This document shows positions 55,064 to 64,000 of a stretch of 64,000 nucleotides of DNA, in pieces. The notes below the pieces were generated by a model. The model was not told where the DNA came from. It made no database searches and saw nothing but the letters and a program-made list of their open reading frames with translations. Source of the DNA: Dasyornis broadbenti (taxonomy: Eukaryota > Chordata > Aves > Passeriformes > Dasyornithidae); NCBI GenBank assembly GCA_013397935.1, contig VZRN01000562.1, positions 298,295 to 362,294 on the forward strand, written 5' to 3'. The translations under genes were made by a program, and so were the position numbers. Each line of letters opens with the position of its first letter. Position 1 is the first letter of the stretch.

Positions 55064-57984
55064 GTCAAGGAATTTTTTCTTCTGTTAGAAAATTTTCTCT
55101 AACAAAATAGCTCAAATCAGAACAGTGCATGTCCATTAAGTCAATTTGTCAATCATTGTTTTCTATGAAATTTTAGCTCTTCTCATTTTCCGTGTGCACT
55201 GGAGCAAAAGTAGACAATTCCTCCCCGAAGATGGCAAGCCCTGGGTTTCTGAGGTACCCTGGCAGTGAATATAGGGTTTCTGCTTGCACTGATGGCATTT
55301 TCTGACCACCTGAGAGTTCCTGATGACTGCAGGTAGCTTAACCATGTACCAGGATGGTTTGCTTTTCCCTACAAAGGTCACTTGGAGACTAACGTACCCA
55401 AACAAGCCGGAAATGCAGTGGTTATTAAACCAGTGGCAGTCTATGAAACAGAGCAGGTACCTGTCAAATATTCCTTGAATGGTCCTTGAAAGCATCCATC
55501 AGGTCCTTTCTGAAATTAGGCAATGGGTGGGTGTGCTAAATGAGAGACAGAAGCTCATTGTCTACTGAAGCCTATCATAACATTTTAATTGCCACTTAAA
55601 TCACACTTAACCAAGTGCTGGGATTTGGGGCAGCAATCTTAGACTCTTAACCTATCCTCCTGACCGAATTATGAGATGAAAAACAAGAACTCTCAGATAT
55701 TTCCCTGGAAAGTGTTAAGAATAAATAAAAGATAGCAAGAAGGAAAGAAAATGCTATCTTTCTATCACAGGTTAATAATTGGCTGAAGATGTTTACCTGG
55801 TTGTTGGTAATGATAGCCTCTGGCAGATCAATACAAGTGGAATACATGCTGTCTTGAAAGAAATTCTGAAGAAAAACCTTTTATAGCTCCCCCTACCCCC
55901 CCAAAAAGAGTAACCTGATAGCAAGAGGCTGTTAAAGGTGAAGTGCATTCCTTGAGTCTTTCATTTTCAAGTGGACCAGCCTGAGTACTCCAATCTCTCT
56001 GTTCAAACCCACTGTGTTAGTGTTATTTGCATGCTGCAGGTGTCAAACACCCATATGCTCAGGAGTGGAGCAGGGGAGGAAGAGAGCACACTCTTACACA
56101 TTTTATTTTCCCTGGACCCCTTTGAAGGGCTTTGCCACTGCATGTTTCCTTTGTTTGGGGGGGTATTCCCTGGCACGCGGCTCTCTGCCAAGGCACTTCT
56201 GTGTGAAGCTCAGAAGAAAATGGCCCATCAGGTCCTGAGTTCCTACCACTATCAATGCTCTCCATATAATGGAAGTGACGGCAAGACTCCTGGAGTAACA
56301 GATGCTCCATATGTATACACGAAATTGTATCAAAGAAACCGCACTGCTCTAGCCCTTCCTCACATCCGTGGAGATTGAGCTAATTGATGGGAATGAAAAT
56401 AGCTGAACTGTGAATGTGAGCCAAGGAAGTGTTGGGGGTCCAAGAAAAACTGCTCTTGGCTTATGTCACTAAACAGCTTAAGTTTCAATTTTGAAAATTA
56501 CTTCAGTTTTACTTAAATAATTCTGTCTGCCAAGCAGCCAGTTTGGGGAACTGATGAATGACAATGTCGCCCCATCTGCACTGAGTGCAATATCCATTTT
56601 ATATGACCTGTAGCAAAAAAGGGAGGAAAGCATTATATTCCCAGCTTCTCCCTGGCACTCTCTACAAGACTAAATGGGGATAGGGTAGAGAATTAATAAA
56701 AGACTAGTTTGCTCACATGGGAGAGGAACAAAGGAAACGATTGCCTCCTGCACTGGAACTGTGCTGAGTGCATCACTGCGCAGTTTCTTTTATCTGCATG
56801 CTTTGGGACTGGCACAGCCATGTGAAACAAGTCTGATGCTTTTATTCTATATGGGTCTTATATAAAGCTGAAAAAACCAGCAGATGAAGTATGAGAAGCC
56901 TCAAGAAACCAGTTGAAACCTCTAACTGAATGTGAGCTTACACAAGCAGGCCAGACAATCCAGCAGCAAGTTATTGCTACATCTTCATGCCAAAACTCCA
57001 GGAGCTCAAATTAAAAGTAAAATTTGTTTAAGCCAAATTTCTCAGATTCTTAGTTGCTCTTTTCCAGGTACCAGAATAAAGCATAAGCTGGAATTTTCCA
57101 GTCCCAGAGGTTGTAAGTAAAATATAGATATCCACAAACTGAGTGAGTAATTTTTACTTAATTTATGGGTTATATGTGCTGGGGTAGCATTGTTAACCTT
57201 CCACTCAACATTATGACCTAATTTTTTTCTTATTATTTTTGTTTTTATCTCTTCCTGAAGGCATAAAAATTTCAACAACAGCCCACCACCCAGGAGTCCA
57301 GACAAAAGTCTATAACTCAATGCCTTTCATCCCAATCTCTACATGTGGCCACAGTGCTGGTGTGGGAAACACCAGAGCCTTTTTTTCTTCTAGCGTGTGC
57401 CATTTTCTCAGCCTTGGTTTTATTTTTTTTGTTCTTCTTTCTTTTTCATTAGAAGACTAAGAGTACCAGCATCTTCTTACATGTTGGTATGACAGGTACT
57501 ATGAGATACCTTGAAAATAGTTTGGATTATCCCCCAACATTAAAATTCTAGTGAAAAAAAAAAAAAAATTAAGGCTTATATGCTGAGGTTTATAATGCAA
57601 TAAATCAATCCAAGGTCAGGGAAGACAGGCGCCAGTTTTGAACCATGAACTATTGAAATGTATTCTTATTATAACTTTATTTGAGTGCAATAAGCAATGA
57701 GTGGAGAACTAGTCACTATGAAAAAGCGAACCCCACGTGTAAATCAGATGACCGCATTAAAAAGATTAAAATGTCAATGGCTGCTGAAGTCCGAAAAAGG
57801 AGTCTACTGAGACCTATAAAATTAGAACTAAGAGAGGGAGGTAGCCCTTAAACTTTTAACCGGATATTCTACTGTATGAATGACAACATTAGTTAATTTT
57901 CATCATGACAATCTAATTTTGTATTGATTATTTGCTTTTATTAGTTGAGTCTCCTAAGAGATTAATAAAGTCTGAACAGGCCCT

Positions 57985-58345
57985 TTCGCCCTCACCCTTG
58001 GAATACTGTTTGAGAACCAAAGACGGGGCCTTAAAAAAGCAGGTGATTGTCCTGGTTTTCACAGTGTGGCGTGGGAATTACGTCGGTGAGGCAGCCTTGC
58101 ACTCCTACGTCTCAAGGTTCTCACTCAGGCAACTGGGAGTTTTATGAGGAAGGATGGAGAGAGGACTTCAAGAATTGGCCCCTGGTGACGAATCTTATAC
58201 GACATGAGCATTGTGCTGCATGCACAGCCAAGGGCCCGCAGAGAGCTGTCTGAAACAGCAATAGACACAAGGATTTACGACAAGAAGCAGCAATTGCAAT
58301 ATCTGGCGCTAAACATTTAATCTATGGTTACAGTTTTTACTTCGG
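57985..58345. promoter_or_regulatory. CpG-retaining block, candidate conserved element
   Basis: I count twelve CpGs in about 360 bases, against a CpG-poor background. They include ATTACGTCGG (58077-58086), CTACGTC, GTGACGAATC, TTATACGACA and TGGCGCTAAA. There are no repeat signatures and no long recognised frame (the overlapping 71- and 68-codon frames have no domain). Low CpG decay suggests germline undermethylation or sequence constraint, as in enhancers or exons. Function is not demonstrated. Confidence 0.35.
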
Positions 58346-58906
58346 ATCAGAGCTGAAGTCAGCAGAATTAAATCTTCAAGTGTATTTCAGCAGCCCTAAA
58401 TCCTTCTGATAGTGTTAACAGTGGCAGACTTCCAAAATGCATTCTGTTAATAAGACAGTAAAGTATAAAACCAAGTTATCTTCTACAAGAAAAAAAAGAA
58501 AAAAAGAAAAATAAAAAGAAAGATTGTTATAAAACTGCATTTGTAGTATCCTGGCCATTTTCTAGCTGAATTTTTTTTCAAATTATTTTTTTAACCCACT
58601 GTCCTTGGTGAATAAAAGAAATTCTACTAGGAGAGAAATTCTTCCCCCAAAGCTTCACTTTTTTTCTCTTATTTTTACAGGTTAGAAGAGGTTAAAAAAT
58701 CACCAATCAGCTGGTAACATGCAGTACCAATTCTCTGCAGGCCAGCAAAAGGGATTCAGCAGCTGTTACCTTCACTTTTGCACTTAACATAACTTTTTGT
58801 TCACCTGCAGCTAAAGAAGATTTATGCAGAGCACACTGGGAGGTTGCTCAACTCCCCAAGGCAACTCCATTAGCTTTCCCAGGAGCTATATTAAATGTGT
58901 ATTAAA

Positions 58907-58940
58907 CCACACACACACAGATACACACACACACACACAA
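58907..58940. repeat. (CA)n microsatellite
   Basis: CA units with one GATA interruption at 58920-58923. Confidence 0.95.
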
Positions 58941-59156
58941 AATCCCTTCAGCTAATGCACTAGTTCCAGCTTTAAACTGACAAAAGTGAGGATACTCGTA
59001 GAAAAGGCCCAGATAACATCCTTAAATCCCTGCTTTATGCCTCAAAATTACAGAATATAGGGTAGAGTCCTTGCTTCTGTGACTTTCACTCAAGCTCTTC
59101 TCTGGTTCATCCAAAGTGGATCGCCAAGGACATTGCATTTGTAAGACCCAAGTACT

Positions 59157-59180
59157 CTGTGTGTGTGTTTTTGTGTGTGG
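59157..59180. repeat. (GT)n microsatellite
   Basis: GT units interrupted by a short T run. This is complementary in sense to the CA repeat 220 bases upstream. Confidence 0.9.
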
Positions 59181-62100
59181 AAGGGCTTCTAAAAGCCAGA
59201 TTAAAGAAAAAAGGGAAAGGATTACATCTCTCATTTGCACATAAGAGTTCACTTTAGCCATTAAATTCATGTTGTGCTGTGAGAATGAACTATGGCGTAC
59301 CTTGAGAACACACACCTGAGGCTCTGAAAGCTGTATTATGGTCACATTAGCAAACACTCTGGAAGGGAAGCTGTGGGAATCAATGCCCCAATGCCATTTG
59401 CTGGAGGCCTCGTGCCTGCAGAGGGCTCAGGTAGCAGAGCACAGCTGGAAGCACACATGGAGAAGGAGCAGCTGTAACCCTAGTCCTGGTCCACCAGAGC
59501 CAAGGCCTGGTGGAGAAGTTCTTGAAAGAGTCAGGTGGCATCTAACAGTGAATGCTAACCTCACCTCTGCACTCTGCTAACCAGTGGAATCTCTTGCTGT
59601 ATTCCCTGGGATGATTTTAAGGTTTATCAGAATGTGCATCCTACTGAACTTAATATATTCTGCACAGCTTTGGAATACTTTTCTGTGCACTTCAGTTTCT
59701 AAGGACCCTGCTCATTCCTGGCTTGAAAACTCTGTTCTCAAATACAAGCCATCACCGAGGTTGCTGACTGATGTCACCACCATGATGTCACATTCCTTCA
59801 GGTTTCACGCACATGAATAATCCCAGCATGACCTCTGCTTTCCAACAAGGTAAACCCATGCAGTGGGGTTTTGGTAAAGGAAAGGAAAGTGGAAATTCTC
59901 TGCATTCCGATTCTCCCACAGTACAACTACCAAGATCAGTGAAAAGATGCATGCTATGCCAAAAATTGTACTTCAAGTATCTTATCAAACTTTTAAAAGG
60001 TGCAGTGAAATATTGAGATATGGGACTCCATCCAACCTTAATTCTGCTGCCACAGATGGATGCTTACATATGATACAGTTTTCAAATACCTGGCCAGGAA
60101 AATATTTTCCCAATCAGCTCTCTCCTTCCCTTAATATGACCCTTCTGGCAAATTTTAGGTCTTCTCCCCACAGTCTGGGAACACTATATTCAAACTAGAC
60201 ATATGTGTATTTTGCTCAAGTATATTTCAGAAAATGCCTAATTTCTTCTATATTAAAGTTGCCCCTAATATTTCATTTGAAGAAGGTAGCCACAATGGAA
60301 AACTTTGGTCTACAATGCTAGAGCTTGATGGATTTATGAAGAATTCAATATGGAATTTTACAAAGTGAAGTGTTGGCCATTTGCCAGACTTCTAATCGTT
60401 CTTAATAGAAAGTTGTTTCCTGCAGAGAAATCATCAGAATCGTTGCAGTGCCTTATAGATTTTCATGCCAAACTTTTGATACAAAAGCCTTTTGCTATGA
60501 TGGTGACAGTCAGATCATACTGCAAAGTCTGTTTGGATGCTAACTGAGCAATATCACCCAGATTAGCCAAGGTCCTTGGAGAATTGCTCTGGGTCAGTCA
60601 AACTCTTTGCTTGCAGTATTGCCTATCAGCTAATGCAGCAGGAGACATGGGGTATGAGAAAATTCTCCAAGAGAAAGGTAACTTTGGCAGATGTAAATGT
60701 CCATCCAGAAGAAGGTTCCTGGCAGATTTAAGGTAGATTGAGGCAGTGTAGAATTAGGGAGCCAGAGACAGTTTGATGACAACACCTGTCTTTGCTGTGG
60801 ACAACGTGGATCTAGAAAATCTGTTCACTTGTTTGTAAAGGCTTCCTGGCTTAGGACATACCTTCATTAGAGAAAGGGCACTGGCTAACTTTCATAACCT
60901 TAGTAGAGGAACATACTCAAGCCTTTATTCAGTTTTCTGCAAGTAATTAAATCTGTCTCTTGAATAAAAATCAGAGACATTCTTGCAGTGAGTCTTGTGA
61001 TTAAATTCTGACCTGGGTTACTCATTTCTAAGTCATAGTTAATTTAAGTAGAAGCAATTTCTTTTGTTTGGTGGTTTGGACAGTGGCCTTTATGAGTTAG
61101 AAAAAAATTCTGCCAATATTTTGTCTATGTCTTTTTCCATTTTTTCTGTGAAAAGCTGTCAACATTACAGGTTTTCAATATATTTCTCTATTACAGGTGC
61201 AAAAGAGTAATAGGAGATGAATGGAACAGCTTGATAGTTCTATCTACATGATCCTCTTTCTGTTTAAACAGCAAAAGATCTGTCCTGTAAGGCAACATCC
61301 ATATGAAAAATAACTTAATATGTGCTTAGGAAGAAGGGGAACACAGCAAGCAAGCCTGGCCAAAAATCCAGAGTTGTTTTACAAAATTGTCTTGGAGCAA
61401 AGATTTAGATCCGTTATCACTGAGACACAAGGTGCAGATCTCTACAAGAAGCTCTCGTTAACACTTTTCACTATTCACTTCAGTCTTTATCCTCGAAGTG
61501 TTTCAGCATTCCTGCCCTGAGCTTGGTTTTGGAATAGCAGCTTTGAAGACCCTTAAATAGAACTAAGTTTGTGGGCATGGACATAATTCCTCCAGCAGTG
61601 CAAACAGTAAAACAGAGACGGCATCTCTTGTGTTGCAGCCCTGCAGAATGCTGAACGATAACAAGACTGACGATTTACAGTGGATTCCAGGTGCTTCTCT
61701 GCTGTGGAATTCCTTCTGACTCATCAAAGAGATGACAAACAAGTCCCTCACTCCTGAGGTGTCTCACACAACCTCGAGGAGCATAAATATCCAGTTGCAT
61801 TTCCCCTATCAGCAGTTTACTGTGTGGCGTATTTCAGCCATGTATGTGGCATATCATTCACTGCACCTTTCTCAGACCTATAGATAAGGTCCAGTTCTCT
61901 GGTAAGGAAAGTTCTGGGATGTTCTTCTACATTCTGATAGACTTCATTTGAAAATGAGCTTTTCTAATGAACCAAGTGAACCAAGTGAATAGAATCTAGT
62001 TTTGCAGTACATGCCATTATCCTTCTGATTTTTATTTCCATATGGATTTCTGCAGGTCTGGCCCTTTTCTCTTTTTGACAGTCATACAACTCTCTTGAGT

Positions 62101-64000
62101 TAATAGAGTTACTCCTCAGTGCTGTCTCAACATTTTCAGTTTTCTGTATGCTACCAATTTTATACTAAGAGAACCTCAGAGCATTGTTGGTGTTGGCAAT
62201 GGAAAAATTAAGGTTTTGGCAGTTTTGTGAGGTAGCTGGGTCTTGGCCCACAGGAAGGTCTCATGATTCAGGACTGTTGAACAAGCACATTACTGAGAGT
62301 TTTCTATTACAGTTACAAGCATGTAGCTAATAGTGCTGACATTTGCATGGTATGTAACAGCAGAAATCCAAGCCAGGAAAAGATACTGACTTAGAGAGGG
62401 TCATAAAATAACACCAGGCCACCTTCCATGGCTGGTACACCACATTTGTCTCCACAGATGACAGTGTGCAAAGTCTGTGAAAGCCACTGAGGACAGGCCT
62501 ATTGTGTTAACACCATGTTGGAAAGCACTGCAGCTGTGGTGATGCCATGTTCCTGCCTGCGGTGTTTGTAGTGTTTAGCTACAGAGGAGTGATGAGTTTA
62601 GGTCTTACAATACTGCTAGATGCAGAGCCAAATGTGTGGGAATTGGCCAGTCCTCAGAGTGGTGGTAAAAGTGGTGGGCAAAGGTTGACTTACCTTGAAT
62701 GCAATGTAGATGCTCAGCTAAAAATCTGCTAGCCAAAAAGGTGTCTTGTACTGTGCTGTGAATTTTATCTTACACTATAGCTATGCTGTAGGTTTCTGAT
62801 GAAGATTGAGCCATTAACTTACAATTAGCTAGACTTTGGTTTCTAACTAAAATGTTTGATTTCTCTTTGCAGAGTTGCAAATAGAAATTTGCCCTCTGCA
62901 AAAAAATCACTATTACCAAAATATGGCTTTCTAAATGCAAATCACCGCAAAGATCTTTGATAGTTTGTAAATTAGGAGCAAAACAGGGAATCTAAATGTT
63001 TCAAAAAGCCTCAACCTATTGAAAGCATTCACTTCTATTAATCACGCTATATAATGGGCTGAATCAAGATGCTGTATTTATTTCACTCCAGAGGAAAGAT
63101 CTCCATAACTCAACTGCATCTTTGCCACTCATGAATTATCAAGTCTTGCTTTGCTTGTGGGATAAATATATCTCAGTTATGTATGCTCTCTTTTCCTCTC
63201 AGTGTATCTATATATTTTTTGGTGTCAATTTTTATTTATATGCATATACCTGCAACGCTCACAGTGGAGATTGTTACTTTGCAATAAGTCGAAGCAAATC
63301 AATTTGCTCTACAGACACAATTTATCTTCCTACTGCAGCATTCTCCAGTATCATTGCAGGAGATGTCTCCACAGCCTTCACTATAACTGTTAAAGTGTGC
63401 CACATGGCAGAGATGTGAGGGGGTCTAGCATTTGATCAAGATGACAGGAAGTGTCAGGTTCCTGGTGTTAGCTGAAACACCAGCATGATGACATGTATTT
63501 GATGTCATTTCAATGCAGATTCTGACACAGGCCAATTTATGGTCCAATTTATGTCTTGACTCTCATACCAAGGCCAAGCATGCTATAAAATGTAATAAGA
63601 ATTTCTTCAATCAATGTCCAGAGGAAAAACAAATCACTTGGTTACTGACACAATATTGCATCAACACTCTGGTAAAGTTCTCACAAGTGTGTGACATGCC
63701 CCTAAGCTACGGTGAACATGAGGAATAAAAGGCTGGGCATGACAACATCACATCCCTGAAATGGGACCCCCTCAACTTAAGAGCTGTTTCCATGTCAGTT
63801 CTTCATCTTTGTAGCTTTCTAGTTTATTAAGAATAAAATCCTTCTCTCTTTGCTTCCCCTTCTCTTCCCAGCTTCTGCCTTTCCTCCCCACCACTATTTT
63901 GATTCTGTCACACTGTATCTAGTTATCTAACAAATCTCAGCACAAGGCCCAAACAAGGTTATGATGGTCAGATGACGATCCTATAGCCAGTCAGTGAGCC

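Larger units (their letters stand above)
53851..57925. other. Mostly unique AT-rich sequence, no gene seen
   Basis: The TA/TATG microsatellite at 54381-54424 and the T run at 55046-55063 are the main low-complexity features. A 110-codon minus frame at 55163-55495 has a CHQCKQK motif but no wider domain match. The overlapping frames at 55971-56378 have no recognisable motif. An A run lies at 57554-57568. Confidence 0.5.
58450..64000. other. Mostly unique AT-rich sequence, no gene seen
   Basis: It holds an A-rich purine tract (58489-58520), the CA and GT microsatellites at 58907 and 59157, and a tandem 9-mer (GAACCAAGT, twice, about 61968-61985). Open frames (up to 111 codons on minus at 59022-59357, 98 on + at 63122-63418) have no recognisable domain. 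No RNA gene or repeat was recognised. Confidence 0.5.

Noticed and set aside
55163..55495. 110-codon minus frame with CHQCKQK, resembling the start of a CDCA7-type zinc region
   Set aside because: The further cysteines and the conserved residues of that family are absent and the flanking residues do not match.
1..64000. CRISPR arrays, operons, phage or plasmid features
   Set aside because: No regularly spaced direct repeats, no dense coding on one strand and no bacterial-type gene. The CR1 content shows vertebrate DNA.

Overview
The window looks like a stretch of bird chromosome with no recognisable protein-coding gene. The bird call rests on the interspersed repeats. Three are CR1 LINE copies with avian-type 3' ends, which finish in short ATTCTATGATTCTGTGA-like tails. 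Beneath them lie much older, heavily decayed LINE pieces and other sauropsid-grade repeats. I saw no recent SINE, no Alu or B1, no L1 and no clear endogenous retrovirus. The DNA is mostly AT-rich, CpG-poor and dense in homopolymers. The Ns lie in or beside homopolymer runs. Nearly every open frame is short, lacks a recognisable domain, and sits in low-complexity or repeat sequence.

Layout. 1-1115: AT-rich flank leading into a CpG-richer, CCG-repeat, promoter-like block (about 780-1010), the only such block next to a window edge. 1116-5160: unique desert with one short ancient repeat trace. 5165-7605: an ancient CR1 on the + strand, readable from the start of the reverse transcriptase to the 3' tail, interrupted by about 0.55 kb of other sequence. 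7610-14280: desert with a dense cluster of homeodomain-type ATTA cores at 13800-13920. 14330-16190: older repeat material, including a MIR/L2-like piece. 18153-18566: an unrecognised minus-strand open frame. 18988-19270: a CR1 3' end on the minus strand. 22236-22261: a perfect 26-bp palindrome. 26520-27790: a second ancient CR1. 30165-32715: a CR1 that keeps its 5' ORF1 (esterase-like), its endonuclease region and its 3' tail, but has lost the reverse transcriptase. 35155-35630: a CR1 3' end on the + strand. 39813-41324: two diverged copies of an unidentified 62-bp sequence, with an exon-like block between them (40629-40932). 50985-53560: a cluster of ancient repeats, including a palindromic, hairpin-capable one, a GC/CpG-rich block, and a third, very decayed LINE reverse-transcriptase remnant. 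57985-58345: a CpG-retaining block in otherwise CpG-poor DNA. The rest, to 64000, is unique AT-rich sequence with microsatellites.

There is no operon-like logic or multi-gene system to describe. The window is best read as a gene desert or long intron beside a possible promoter at its left end. It carries a fossil record of at least two ages of LINE activity and several blocks that could be regulatory or unannotated exons. I found no convincing previously undescribed system. The most useful leads are the exon-like blocks at 28315-28397 and 40629-40932, the CpG-retaining block near 58.1 kb, the palindromes at 22.2 and 52.4 kb, the paired unknown repeat at 39.8 and 41.3 kb, and the RT-less CR1. 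All family names come from remembered consensus sequences and were not checked by a search.
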